Below, in pieces: positions 18,802 to 27,448 of a stretch of DNA of 64,000 bases. Positions within the stretch are counted from its first letter, which is position 1. Every line of letters starts with the position of its first letter. Where the stretch lies: assembly GCA_965224435.1 (NCBI GenBank), contig OZ245048.1:2170001-2234000 (forward strand), given 5' to 3'. The stretch is from JAJRQY01 sp965224435 (lineage in GTDB: Bacteria; Actinomycetota; Acidimicrobiia; Acidimicrobiales; SZUA-35). The position numbers and the translations under genes are program-made. The notes under the pieces were generated by a model that saw nothing but the letters and a program-made list of their open reading frames with translations, was not told the DNA's origin and did not search any database.

Positions 18802-20059
18802 GTGACTGCTCAAGTACCTCCACCAGACACGAGGCCCATCGGACCGTTCGGCGATTGAGCCGTTCTATGTGATGGAGGTCATGCGAGCGGCAGCCCAGCG
18901 TGAAGCGGCTGGCCATGAGGTGCTTCATCTGGAAGTTGGGCAACCATCAACTGCGGCCCCCCAAATCGTCCTCGATGCGGGGGCTGAAGCCTTAGCCATG
19001 AACAAGTTGGGCTACACCGAGGCCCTGGGTCTTCCGGAGCTTCGTCAAGCCATCTCTGACTGGTACGCCTCGGAGTACAAGATCGATGTGCCAGTCGAGC
19101 AGATCATCGCCACCACGGGCGCATCTGGAAGCTGTGTGCTGGCCTTTCTTACCCTTTGGGACCCTGGCGCTCGGGTTGGGGTGCTTGAACCTGGCTATCC
19201 CTGCTACCGGAACGACCTGCAGACCTTCGGCATCGAAGCGGTGCCAATTCCTGTCGGACCCGAGTCGAACTATCGACCAACCCGGGAACAATTGGACGCA
19301 GTCGGCCACCTGGATGGCTTGATCATTGCCAGTCCATCCAACCCAACCGGGACGGTTCTTCGACATAGGGACTTGCAAATGTTGTTGGATTGGGCGACCG
19401 AGACAGGTGCAGCCCTCGTCGTTGATGAGATCTACCACGGAATCACCTATGAAGATCCGGCCGTGTCCATCCTGGAACTCCTGGACCCTCGTACAAAGAC
19501 TGGGCAGACTGGCGAATCGAGCGATTCACAAGCAACCGTGCTGGTCTTCAATAGCTTTTCCAAATTGTTTTCGATGACAGGCTGGAGGCTCGGTTGGATT
19601 GTTGCCCCACCCAGCCTGCTGACTCCGCTAGAACGACTTGCCCAAAACCTGACGATTGCGCCGCCGACACTGAGTCAGGTGGCCGGCATCGCTGCTTTCG
19701 AAGGAATCGAGGAGTGCCGGGCGAATGTTGACCGATACCGGATCAATCGAGACCTGCTCGTCGCCGGGTTGCGACAGGCCGGAATCACCGAGCTTGCGCC
19801 CCCCGACGGAGGCTTCTACATCTGGTGCGACATCGCTCACCTGCTCAACAGCGATACTCCCGACAGCCAAGCCCTCTGCGCTGCGTGGCTGGAAGAGATC
19901 GGCGTGGCGGCGACTCCGGGAATCGACTTTGACCCGCAAAGGGGCCATCGCTTCGTTCGGTTCTCCTATGCTGGCGAACCCCACGAAATGACCGAGGCCA
20001 TGAAACGAATCGCAAGTTGGATCCAATCGGATGGAGGTCGCCAAGATGAGCGAAGCTAG
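18802..20059 (+). CDS. PLP-dependent aminotransferase (class I/II), apparent 1-nt frameshift near start
   Basis: A fold-type I aminotransferase of the aspartate-aminotransferase superfamily. Motifs include HLEVGQPSTAAPQ, SPSNPTGTVL and the PLP-lysine segment NSFSKLFSMTGWRLGWI. The unbroken frame begins only at GTG 18869, inside the conserved IEPFYVMEV segment. Upstream, GTG 18802 opens MTAQVPPPDTRP in another frame. Reading one C fewer in the CCC at 18835-18837 joins them into DTRPSDRSAIEPFYVMEV, a natural family N-terminus. I therefore place the start at 18802 with a frameshift or sequencing error. It overlaps the DUF983 gene by 14 bases. Confidence 0.85.
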
Positions 20060-20594
20060 TGAAAGGGCAATCTCGAGATCAGGAAGTAGCAGCGAAGACC
20101 AGAAGCCCGCCGCCTTCGATGCCAGCGACTCAGCACCTCAGCCTGGTGCATCCTCGGGATCCCCTCACCTAACTCCTCGCTGGCGGACCTTGATGTTTCG
20201 CGGTGCGACAAGGGCCTGCCCGGCATGTGGCAAGCGAGGTCTCTTCGGCTGGAGCGTCACCATTGTCGAAGACTGCCCTCGATGCGGTCTTCACTTCGAA
20301 CGAATTGAAGGTCACTGGATTGGCGCCATTGGAATGAACACGATCTTCAGCTTCTTTATGATCATGCTCACCCTGATTGTTGGTCTGGTCTCGACCTTTC
20401 CGGACTTCCCAGTCAAGGAACTGGTCCTGTTCAGCATCGCAGTCGCCATTCTCCACCCGATCCTCTTCCAACCGACCGCCCAAACCCTGTGGTCTGCGGT
20501 CGACATGCTCATGCGCAAGCTTGAGCCGCACGAAGTGGACTGGCGATTTGTGAGCCGCAAACGCATTCGCAAACAGAAGAAACTGACTTCATGA
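20046..20594 (+). CDS. DUF983 family membrane protein with two CxxC motifs
   Basis: A 182-aa protein of the DUF983 family. ATG 20046 lies inside the end of the aminotransferase gene. A disordered Ser/Pro-rich N-terminus (to about residue 50) leads to RACPACGKRGLFGW and DCPRCGLHFERIEGHW, a zinc-ribbon-like pair of CxxC motifs, then two membrane helices (about FFMIMLTLIVGLVSTF and ELVLFSIAVAILHPILF) and a basic tail. Its function is unknown. The stop overlaps the next start (ATGA), so it is co-translated with mycothione reductase. Confidence 0.85.
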   Translation: MSEASERAISRSGSSSEDQKPAAFDASDSAPQPGASSGSPHLTPRWRTLMFRGATRACPACGKRGLFGWSVTIVEDCPRCGLHFERIEGHWIGAIGMNTIFSFFMIMLTLIVGLVSTFPDFPVKELVLFSIAVAILHPILFQPTAQTLWSAVDMLMRKLEPHEVDWRFVSRKRIRKQKKLTS

Positions 20595-21970
20595 CTGAAA
20601 CCACAGAACACTTCGACCTCATCATTATCGGAAGCGGCTCGGGCAACTCGATACCCGAAGACCTCCAAGGTTGGAGGATTGCACTGGTAGAGCGGGATGT
20701 CTTCGGGGGAACCTGCCTCAACCGAGGCTGTATCCCATCCAAGATGTTCGTGCTCCCTGCCGATGTCGCTGTCTCTGCCAGTAACAGTGAGCATCTTGGC
20801 CTGGACACGACCTTCAACGGAGCTGACTGGCCAGCGATCCGTGACCGTGTTTTCGGCCTGATCGATCCCATCGCTGCTGGTGGCGAAGAATATCGGGCGA
20901 CTGGATCCCCGAACGTCACCTTGATTCGGGGGACCGCGCGGTTCGTTGGCGACAAGATGTTGGACGTCGAGGGCAGACAGATCACCGCTGACAAAATCCT
21001 GGTGGCCACCGGATCTCGACCCTTCGTCCCGCCAATTCCGGGCCTGTCCGAGACTCGGCATCACACCTCTGACACCATCATGCGCCTAGATGACTTGCCT
21101 GAACGAATTGGCATCATTGGTGGTGGATTCATAGCTGTGGAGATGGGGCACGTCTTTGCTGGACTGGGCTCGAAGGTCACCCTGTTCAATCGCTCAAACT
21201 GCCTTATTCGCGATCACGACACCGACATCGCAACGAGGTTCACCGAGTTGTTCAGCCAGCGGGTCGATCTCCGTTTGGGCCAACTCCCAGACAAGGTCGA
21301 CGAAGCCGGCGACGGCTCCATCCTCTTGCGACTCGGTGACGAAACCGTGGAGGTAGATGAGTTGCTGGTGGCCACAGGCCGCACGCCAAACAGCGACTTG
21401 GTCCAAGCGGAGGCGGGCGGTATCGAAACCCGGGGGAACGGCCGCATCAACATCAACCTCCGCATGGAAACAAATGTCGACGGCGTTTGGGCAATTGGCG
21501 ATGTGGCCAACGATCACCAGCTCAAGCATGTTGCTAATGCCGAAGTGAAAATTGCCTTTTGGAATATCGCCAATCCGAACTCGCCGAGAGAAATGGACTA
21601 CCGGGCGGTACCGAACGCCGTCTTCAGTGGTCCGCAGGTCGCCAGCGTAGGACGAACCGAGGAGGACCTGCGCTCCCAGGGGATCCGCTACCGGGTCGGC
21701 CAACGAGACTTCGGAGGCACTGCCTATGGTTGGGCTCTTGATGACCACTCGTCATTTGCCAAAGTATTGGTGGACGACAAGACCGACTTCATTCTGGGCG
21801 CCCACATCATCGGTCCTCAGGCGGCATCATTGATTCAGCCCCTGATCCAGGCAATGCAGTTCGCTCAAACTGCGTCCGACCTCGCAACAAAGGTCTTCTA
21901 TATCCATCCAGCTCTGACTGAAGTGGTTGAAAACGCCCTTCTAGCGGCTGGCGAGGCTGATCCGTCCTGA
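20591..21970 (+). CDS. mtr: Mycothione reductase
   Basis: A 459-aa FAD/NAD(P)H disulfide reductase that keeps mycothiol reduced. GSGSGNSIP at residues 14-22 is the mycothione-reductase version of the FAD-binding GxGxxG site, and the redox pair is C42/C47 in GGTCLNRGCIPSKM. A second dinucleotide motif (GIIGGGFIAVEMGHVFAGLG) and the C-terminal dimer-interface active-site segment YIHPALTEVVENALL are present. Lipoamide dehydrogenase is the main alternative, but GSGSGNS favours mycothione. This is the best taxonomic marker in the window. Confidence 0.88.
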   Translation: MTETTEHFDLIIIGSGSGNSIPEDLQGWRIALVERDVFGGTCLNRGCIPSKMFVLPADVAVSASNSEHLGLDTTFNGADWPAIRDRVFGLIDPIAAGGEEYRATGSPNVTLIRGTARFVGDKMLDVEGRQITADKILVATGSRPFVPPIPGLSETRHHTSDTIMRLDDLPERIGIIGGGFIAVEMGHVFAGLGSKVTLFNRSNCLIRDHDTDIATRFTELFSQRVDLRLGQLPDKVDEAGDGSILLRLGDETVEVDELLVATGRTPNSDLVQAEAGGIETRGNGRININLRMETNVDGVWAIGDVANDHQLKHVANAEVKIAFWNIANPNSPREMDYRAVPNAVFSGPQVASVGRTEEDLRSQGIRYRVGQRDFGGTAYGWALDDHSSFAKVLVDDKTDFILGAHIIGPQAASLIQPLIQAMQFAQTASDLATKVFYIHPALTEVVENALLAAGEADPS

Positions 21971-21982
21971 TTATTCAGAATC

Positions 21983-21999
21983 GCCCTAAACAGGGCATT
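21983..21999 (+). terminator. Weak hairpin after mycothione reductase
   Basis: GCCCT (21983-21987) pairs with AGGGC (21992-21996) around AAAC, followed by ATTT. The stem is only five pairs and the T-run is short, so this is a tentative operon end. Confidence 0.3.
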
Positions 22000-22102
22000 T
22001 GGCTCAGGATGTAGCGATCTCGGACCGATACTGTGGTATTCGCCTGCTGGAGTCCTGCCACGGGCGCGCATCCTTGTGTGAGAACGATGCAGTGGAGACC
22101 CT

Positions 22103-22948
22103 GTGGTAACTGACGCCAAGAAAATCGCCAATGTCCTCCGATACGTCCCTGGGGCGTGTCTGATCGTTGAGGAGGGTGTTGTCAAGGGTGCCAATGGTGA
22201 AGCAATCGGAGTGAGCGGGATCCCTCGTCAGCATCTGATTGGCGTTCCTCTGGTCGAACTGACCATTGATGGCGACGAGGAGGCCGTGCTTGCCTGCATG
22301 GCCAGCGAAACCGAGGGCGTACACCGTCTAGCCACCCGTCTGAATGCTGGCCTGGCACCGATCGAGCTTGCCTTCCGCTCCATCACCTCCCAAATCCACA
22401 TGGTCGGCCTTCGCAGTATGGCCTTAGAGCACGACTTGTCCGCAGCAGCCGGCGCAGAGCTAACCCATGATCAGGTCACCGGCTTACCGAACCGCGATCA
22501 TGTTCTGGAACGCCTTCACGATCGGATTTCTGTCACACCGGCGCAGCCACTGGCTTTGATTGGCATCTGGATCGACGATCTCAGCGAACTGCAAGCGGAC
22601 CGCGGAAGCCGGGTTGTTGACCGGGTTTGTCGCCAAGTCGCCGAACGCATCCAGACTCGACTTCGGGGCCCTGACTTACTTGGACGCTTTGATGACGCGG
22701 CCTTCTTAACCCTCCTGACAACCGACTCGGACCTGGAGCAGCTACGAATTATTGCTGACCGATTGCGTTCAGAGGTGTCGTTTCCCGTGGACTTCGATGG
22801 TGGGCTTGTCTCCTTCACCGCCAGTGTGATGGTCGCTTCGATCGGTCCGAAGCGACCCTCGATCGAGCGAATTGTCTCTCGCCTCGAAGCGGTGGGAAAC
22901 AAGGCGGCCGCCAGTGGCGGAAACAGAACTGATATCTTCACCCTTTGA
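22103..22948 (+). CDS. PAS-like/GGDEF-like protein with degenerate active site
   Basis: A 281-aa soluble protein starting at GTG 22103. Residues 1-105 look like a sensor domain (LRYVPGACLIVEEGVVKGAN, then a PAS-like helical part). From about residue 118 (HDQVTGLPNRDHVLERL) it matches the GGDEF fold, but the signature where GG[D/E]EF should stand reads GRFDDAAFLTLL. Cyclic-di-GMP synthesis is therefore unlikely; a regulatory or binding role is possible. It stands alone between mtr and an MBL hydrolase. Confidence 0.75.
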   Translation: MVTDAKKIANVLRYVPGACLIVEEGVVKGANGEAIGVSGIPRQHLIGVPLVELTIDGDEEAVLACMASETEGVHRLATRLNAGLAPIELAFRSITSQIHMVGLRSMALEHDLSAAAGAELTHDQVTGLPNRDHVLERLHDRISVTPAQPLALIGIWIDDLSELQADRGSRVVDRVCRQVAERIQTRLRGPDLLGRFDDAAFLTLLTTDSDLEQLRIIADRLRSEVSFPVDFDGGLVSFTASVMVASIGPKRPSIERIVSRLEAVGNKAAASGGNRTDIFTL

Positions 22949-22975
22949 CAACACCAAACTAGTCGGGGGAACAAT

Positions 22976-23950
22976 ATGGGTGAGCCTGCCAATACGGCAT
23001 CGAGCAATGGAACAAGCGTGCCCTACAGCAAGGGCTTGCACGAAGTAGCGGATGGAGTCTTCGCCTATCTGCAACCAGACGGCGGCTGGGGCTGGAGCAA
23101 CGCAGGACTGGCCGCTGGTGACGGGACATCCATGCTTGTCGACACCCTGTTCGACCTCAAGTTGACCCGGTCAATGCTGGACGAGATGGCTGCGGTCACC
23201 GACTCGATCCCCATTGGAACGCTCGTCAATACCCATGCCAATGGCGATCATTGCTATGGCAATCAATTGGTCACCGGTGCCGAGGTCATCACCTCAGCCG
23301 CCTCAGCATCAGAGATGGAAGCCCTTCCTGCAGCCGCCCTGGCCGCCATGATGGATATGGACTTTGGGACCAACACCAACCGCTACCTGAAGGAGTCCTT
23401 TGGACCCTTCACGTTCACCGGGATCGACCCTCCAAGGATTGACCGGACCTTCAGTGGCGAACTCAGTCTCGATGTCGGCGGCAGAACGGTCGAGCTCTTG
23501 GAAGTCGGCCCCGCCCATACAGCGGGCGATGTCCTGGTTCATCTTCCTAAAGAAAACGTGATTTTCACTGGTGACATTCTCTTCATCAACGGCACACCAC
23601 TGGTCTGGGATGGACCCGTTAGCAATTGGATAGCGGCTTGTGATCGCATTCTCGCCCTTGACTGCGCGGTTATCGTGCCCGGGCATGGTCCCTTGACCGA
23701 TGCCGACGGTGTGCGAGCGGTGCGGGACTACCTCAGTTTTGTGGTCGAGGAGACCACCAAACGGCACGCAGCCGGTCTCAGCGCGATCGAAGCGGCAAAG
23801 GACATAGAGCTTGGGTCCTATGAGCAATGGTCAGACTGGGAACGCATCGCCATCAATGTAGACACCGTCTACGGAGAGTTGGATGCCAGTCATGCCTCGC
23901 CGGGCGTCATCGGGCTCTTTGGCCAGATGGCCAATCTCAAACTCGGCTGA
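22976..23950 (+). CDS. MBL-fold metallo-hydrolase
   Basis: A 324-aa metallo-beta-lactamase-fold hydrolase. The first metal motif is THANGDHCYGN (HxxxDH form), followed by GPAHTAGDVLVHLP, FTGDILFINGTPLVWDG and PGHGPLTDADG, which supply the remaining metal ligands. ATG 22976 is preceded by GGGGG about 8 bases upstream. The family includes glyoxalase II-like and lactonase-like enzymes, and the substrate cannot be told from the sequence. Confidence 0.9.
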   Translation: MGEPANTASSNGTSVPYSKGLHEVADGVFAYLQPDGGWGWSNAGLAAGDGTSMLVDTLFDLKLTRSMLDEMAAVTDSIPIGTLVNTHANGDHCYGNQLVTGAEVITSAASASEMEALPAAALAAMMDMDFGTNTNRYLKESFGPFTFTGIDPPRIDRTFSGELSLDVGGRTVELLEVGPAHTAGDVLVHLPKENVIFTGDILFINGTPLVWDGPVSNWIAACDRILALDCAVIVPGHGPLTDADGVRAVRDYLSFVVEETTKRHAAGLSAIEAAKDIELGSYEQWSDWERIAINVDTVYGELDASHASPGVIGLFGQMANLKLG

Positions 23951-23971
23951 CCGGCAACCGAAAGTGAGCTG

Positions 23972-24724
23972 CTAGAGCTTCAAGGCCCGAGCAACGTTTG
24001 GGTTCGAGCCAAGCGCGACTTCGAGAACCTTTGGCAGCTCGTGGGCGAGCACATCCCACATGCGGTCAAGTAGTTCAGCTGTCATGACCAGTTCATGGGA
24101 AACGCCCAAGGATGCTTGTCTTCGGACCCGGTCGGCCAGGGTTCGGACTCCGATCAAGGTGGCGGCAACGCCCAGATCCAAGGGTGCCGCACCGGCTGCT
24201 CGAGCGGCTCGAACGCGAGCTTCAGTATCAACGGCCAGATCCTCAACGATGAGACCGACGAGGCTGTCATAGATCTCACGAGCCGCACGCGGTGACCTCA
24301 GCAAGAGGGTCTGGGTAGCGCTCCGGCCAGCCAGATGAGACAAGCGCCTGATCTGGGCCTGTATGCCTATCGCCCAAGCCTCGCCATCGTTTTGGCGCTG
24401 GCCTGATTCCTGACTGTCGTCAGGTGTTGACCTCTGGTTTTCGGACTCCGCGGTATGGGGAGGTTCGCTAGTTGGCGATGAGTAGGGAGGGGAGAAGGCC
24501 GATTCCGGACCTGAATGCTGGTCGTAGGCGAGACGAGCCGGGGGGTCACTCAATACGCGCCATGCTTCGTTAAGTTCAGCCATCGAGCGGCCGTCGTCAT
24601 TCATTCCGGAGACATCCGGATGCAGCGCTCTGGCCCTCGCTCGATAGGCGACCCTTAACTCGTCGGTCGTGCAGCCGGGATCCACATTAATGATCTGGTA
24701 GAGGGAGGCTCCGGATGCTGGCAC
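23972..24724 (-). CDS. J-domain (DnaJ-like) protein
   Basis: A 250-aa protein from GTG 24724 with an N-terminal J domain: SLYQIINVDPGCTTDELRVA, the HPD motif at residues 35-37, and ELNEAWRVLSDPPARLAYDQ. There are no zinc-finger or DnaJ C-terminal domains. After a Ser/Pro/Glu-rich linker, a helical C-terminal region (about 120-250) follows with no recognised family. J domains stimulate Hsp70 ATPase, so this is probably a specialised cochaperone. A TTG at 24871 would add a poorly conserved 49-residue extension and is less likely. Confidence 0.8.
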   Translation of the reverse strand: MPASGASLYQIINVDPGCTTDELRVAYRARARALHPDVSGMNDDGRSMAELNEAWRVLSDPPARLAYDQHSGPESAFSPPYSSPTSEPPHTAESENQRSTPDDSQESGQRQNDGEAWAIGIQAQIRRLSHLAGRSATQTLLLRSPRAAREIYDSLVGLIVEDLAVDTEARVRAARAAGAAPLDLGVAATLIGVRTLADRVRRQASLGVSHELVMTAELLDRMWDVLAHELPKVLEVALGSNPNVARALKL

Positions 24725-24933
24725 CGATTCAGTGTGCCCGCGTCGACTCCACGGTGCTACACGAGTTTCCGCTGCCCAACCAGGGAGCGAGGGTGCGGGA
24801 TAGAGCTCGGCATACGAGCCAAGGACAACCCGGGGGATAGCACAATCTCGTTGCGGTGGCCCAGGGCCCAACTCAGTGCAGCTTCAGTCAAAGACCACCA
24901 GCGTTTCCTGGAATCGCGATCTAGGCTCTGTCG

Positions 24934-25293
24934 ATGCCCCAACCTGAACAGCGCCGAAACCTGTTGCACATTATCTCCGGCCTGAACTGGGAGAGAGCCA
25001 AAGAACTGGGCGAACTCAGAGATCCATCCTTGGAGCGCGAGGGATTCATTCACTGCTCATTTGCAGATCAGGTGCTCATACCCGCCAACGAGCGATTCAT
25101 TGGCCAGACCGACCTGCTCTTGCTGATCATCGACCCAGCAGACTTGACGAGTCGACTTGTCGTCGAGGACTCCTACGGGTCTGGCAATGAGTTTCCTCAC
25201 GTCTATGGCCCCATCGAGATTGAAGCAATCGTACAGACGGTGCCCTTTCCCTGTAACAAGAGCGGCGCTTTCTCCTTGCCGGAAGGTGTTTGA
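24934..25293 (+). CDS. DUF952 family protein
   Basis: A 119-aa protein matching the DUF952 pattern: an N-terminal LLHIISGLNWERAK, then SLEREGFIHCSFADQV, then NEFPHVYGPIEIEAIV. The His in the first segment and the IHCS segment are the conserved positions of this small ADP-ribosyltransferase-like fold family. No function is established. It is divergent from the J-domain gene and converges with the AhpD-like gene. Confidence 0.85.
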   Translation: MPQPEQRRNLLHIISGLNWERAKELGELRDPSLEREGFIHCSFADQVLIPANERFIGQTDLLLLIIDPADLTSRLVVEDSYGSGNEFPHVYGPIEIEAIVQTVPFPCNKSGAFSLPEGV

Positions 25294-25522
25294 GTCATTG
25301 TTGACATCAATTCAATGTTGACGCTTATACAAGCATCTACATGGGTCGACAATGTAGGCACAGGCTTAGACCTGCACCTGGCTGATCTTGGCGGCAACCA
25401 AGGATCTGGCCAGCGATCGGCATTGGTCTCGGGGGTGGAAACACCCACACACGACCGGGACCAATGCCGGTCACCTCTCAAGGAGTCACTACCTTTGTTC
25501 GGCGGCTGCCTGGCGCATCGCC
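25294..25522. other. Convergent gap with nested inverted repeat
   Basis: The gap lies between DUF952 (plus) and the AhpD-like gene (minus). It holds a direct repeat TGTTGAC near 25300 and 25318, and a strong nested inverted repeat at 25419-25468. No protein-coding frame looks real. Confidence 0.5.
25419..25468. terminator. Nested inverted repeat between convergent genes
   Basis: Outer arms GGCATTGGTC (25419-25428) and GACCAATGCC (25459-25468) are perfectly complementary over 10 bp. Inside them, GGGTG (25433-25437) and CACCC (25442-25446) pair around GAAA, a GNRA-type loop. There is no T-run. As it lies downstream of both convergent genes it may act as a shared 3' stem. Confidence 0.5.
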
Positions 25523-26077
25523 CTACCGATCGTCCGGGATCCAGGACTCAAGCGGTACGCCAAGCGCGTCAACGATTCGATTGGCGTAGGCGTAGTACGC
25601 GACAACCTCGACAATGTCCAGGATGTCACGGTCGCTGAAGTCCGCTTCTCTAAGGGCTGCCACGTCGTCGACTGTCATTGCCGCCGGAGATCTGGTCAGC
25701 TTGACCGAATACCGCAGCATTTCGAGGCGTTGTGTCGAGATGTCGGCTCGTTGCCAATCATCTTCGATAGCGGCCAGCAGATCGTCGTCTTTCATGAGTT
25801 GGCGCAGACCGCGCCGATGATGACTCACTCAATAGTGGCACTCGTTCTCAAGACTGACCACCAAGGCAATGAGTTCCCGTTCCACCTTTCGCAAGGTCTT
25901 GGTTCCAGCCATGGCGGACTGGTACAGCCCGGAATGAGCCGACATCGCCCGAGGGTTAAGGGAATGGATCGCCATGATTTCGTCGACCCGTCCATACTTT
26001 CGATCAACTACCTCGGCATACATGTCGCCCAACGCTCCGGTCCATTGATCATCGGGAATCGTTTCTATCCAAGCCAT
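25523..26077 (-). CDS. AhpD-like peroxidase-related protein, probable selenoprotein (CxxU, in-frame TGA)
   Basis: A carboxymuconolactone-decarboxylase/AhpD-fold protein of the peroxidase-related group (184 residues including the recoded one). It reads as one frame except for TGA at 25829-25831. Residues before it are ELIALVVSLENECHY and after it VSHHRRGLRQL; family members have CHYC-x3-H here, so TGA stands exactly at the second, reactive Cys (position 83). The partners are kept: C80, a Glu at 68 (twelve before C80, as in mycobacterial AhpD) and H87 (four after). A SECIS-like stem follows the TGA. ATG 26077 overlaps the decarboxylase stop (TGATG) behind a GAGGAG site. The alternative is a nonsense mutation or base error splitting the gene. 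Confidence 0.8.
25795..25827 (-). promoter_or_regulatory. Candidate bacterial SECIS element
   Basis: In the message, the bases after UGA fold as an outer 5-bp stem UGAGU/ACUCA (25827-25823 with 25799-25795), an asymmetric internal loop, and an inner perfect 5-bp stem GGCGC/GCGCC (25815-25811 with 25805-25801) closing the loop GGUCU. The apical loop begins with GG and starts 18 nt after UGA. Position, loop size and early G fit the known bacterial SECIS pattern recognised by SelB. Actual function is inferred. Confidence 0.65.
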
Positions 26078-27441
26078 CAGATCTCCTCGTCTTCAATGTC
26101 GGGGGAGCCACTCGCTATCACCCGAAGGACCTTGGCCGCCTCTGTGTCAGGGTTGACAAGACAAAGGCGGAACACCTTGGCCCCGTCGTGACTGGTTGGC
26201 AAGCAAAGGATCGTTCCCGCCTTGCGATGAGCCTCCGCCCATTGGACCATCCCAGAATCGTCAAGGTCGGGTCGTCGATACAGGATGACGTTCAAGTCAG
26301 GCGTCTCGACCAATTCTAGAACATCGGATGCTTCGATGCCGGTAACAATCTCCGCAACCGTTAGCAGGACCTTGTCAATTGCGGCGGCATACATGTCGGT
26401 GCCATAAGTGGCAAGAGAGAACCACAAAGGCAAGCCGCGAACACGGCGCGACAAATGAATGGCGTAGTCCGCAGGGTTCCACTCGTCCCGGTCTATCTGA
26501 TCCAGATACGGGGCAATCTGTGAGTGAGCCGCCGCCGCATGGATCGGCTCTCGGTAGATGAGTGCACAACAGTCATAAGGAGCGAAAAGCCACTTGTGCG
26601 GATCGACGACGAAACTATCTGCTCGATCGATCCCGTCAAACCGAGGCCGAGCTGAAGGCGAGGCCATAGCAGCCAAACCCAACGCTCCATCAACGTGAAG
26701 CCAGACCTCTTGTTGCTGGCAAACGTCAGCAATGGCCGACAATTCGTCAATGATGCCTGCATTGGTGGTACCAGCGGTAGCCAGTACCGCAAAGACATCG
26801 TCACAACCGGCCAGTGCTTCTGCCAGGGCTCGCCCCGTCATTCTCCCGCGATCGTCGGTTCCCACCTCACACACGCCAACGTCCAGCACCTTGGCTGCGG
26901 CCGCGATACTGGAATGGGCTGAGGTCGTAGTTGCAAGGCGCCAGCGTTTCACGCCGGGTTTTCGCGCTCGAGCCCGTTCACGGGCCGCGTGCAAGGCACT
27001 CAAGTTGCCGATGGTGCCGCCAGACACGAACACACCGCCCGCGGTTGCTGGCATACCAGCCAGGTCGGCGATCCAGCGCAACGCTTGGTTCTCGGCTGCA
27101 ATCGCGCCCGCACCAGTTTCCCACGTGCCACCAAAGATCTCCGCTGCGGAAACGGCAATATCAAAGGTCAATGCGGCAGGCGTCGGAGCCGCAGCGACGT
27201 AGGCCAGGTTCATGGCTTCGTCTTGAGCCCGGGTGGCGGGAACGATGATCTGGTCGAATCGTCGTAGGGCTTCGGCCCCACCGATGCCCTTGGGTGAAAC
27301 CGATCCTGCCAAGTCCCGAGCTAACTCGGTCGCCGGTCGAGCGCCGTGGCTCGGATCGGGGCCATTGATCGTCCGGTTGGCCGACCAGTCAACAATGGAC
27401 TGCAACATCGGGATGTTCAGAGGAAAGAAGCGTTCCGTCAT
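26077..27441 (-). CDS. PLP-dependent decarboxylase (aromatic-amino-acid/glutamate decarboxylase family)
   Basis: A 454-aa group II decarboxylase. The PLP lysine is K283 in VVDPHKWLFAPYD, with D251 in WLHVDGALG and SGGTIGNLSALHAARER as other cofactor contacts. This family removes the carboxyl group from aromatic amino acids, glutamate or related compounds; the substrate is not evident. It is the first gene of a two-gene operon with the AhpD-like protein, overlapping by one base. Its leader contains three tandem 15-bp repeats. Confidence 0.9.
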   Translation of the reverse strand: MTERFFPLNIPMLQSIVDWSANRTINGPDPSHGARPATELARDLAGSVSPKGIGGAEALRRFDQIIVPATRAQDEAMNLAYVAAAPTPAALTFDIAVSAAEIFGGTWETGAGAIAAENQALRWIADLAGMPATAGGVFVSGGTIGNLSALHAARERARARKPGVKRWRLATTTSAHSSIAAAAKVLDVGVCEVGTDDRGRMTGRALAEALAGCDDVFAVLATAGTTNAGIIDELSAIADVCQQQEVWLHVDGALGLAAMASPSARPRFDGIDRADSFVVDPHKWLFAPYDCCALIYREPIHAAAAHSQIAPYLDQIDRDEWNPADYAIHLSRRVRGLPLWFSLATYGTDMYAAAIDKVLLTVAEIVTGIEASDVLELVETPDLNVILYRRPDLDDSGMVQWAEAHRKAGTILCLPTSHDGAKVFRLCLVNPDTEAAKVLRVIASGSPDIEDEEI

Positions 27442-27448
27442 GCCCTAT

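Noticed and set aside
25300..25325. Promoter from the repeated TTGACA/TTGACG near 25302 and 25319
   Set aside because: The possible -10 (TATAC) gives a 19-bp spacer and would drive only antisense RNA into the convergent gene; not strong enough to list as a feature.
25388..26191. A 267-codon plus-strand frame opposite the AhpD-like gene and decarboxylase
   Set aside because: It is the mirror of two well-supported minus-strand genes, has no family resemblance and no good start; treated as a shadow.
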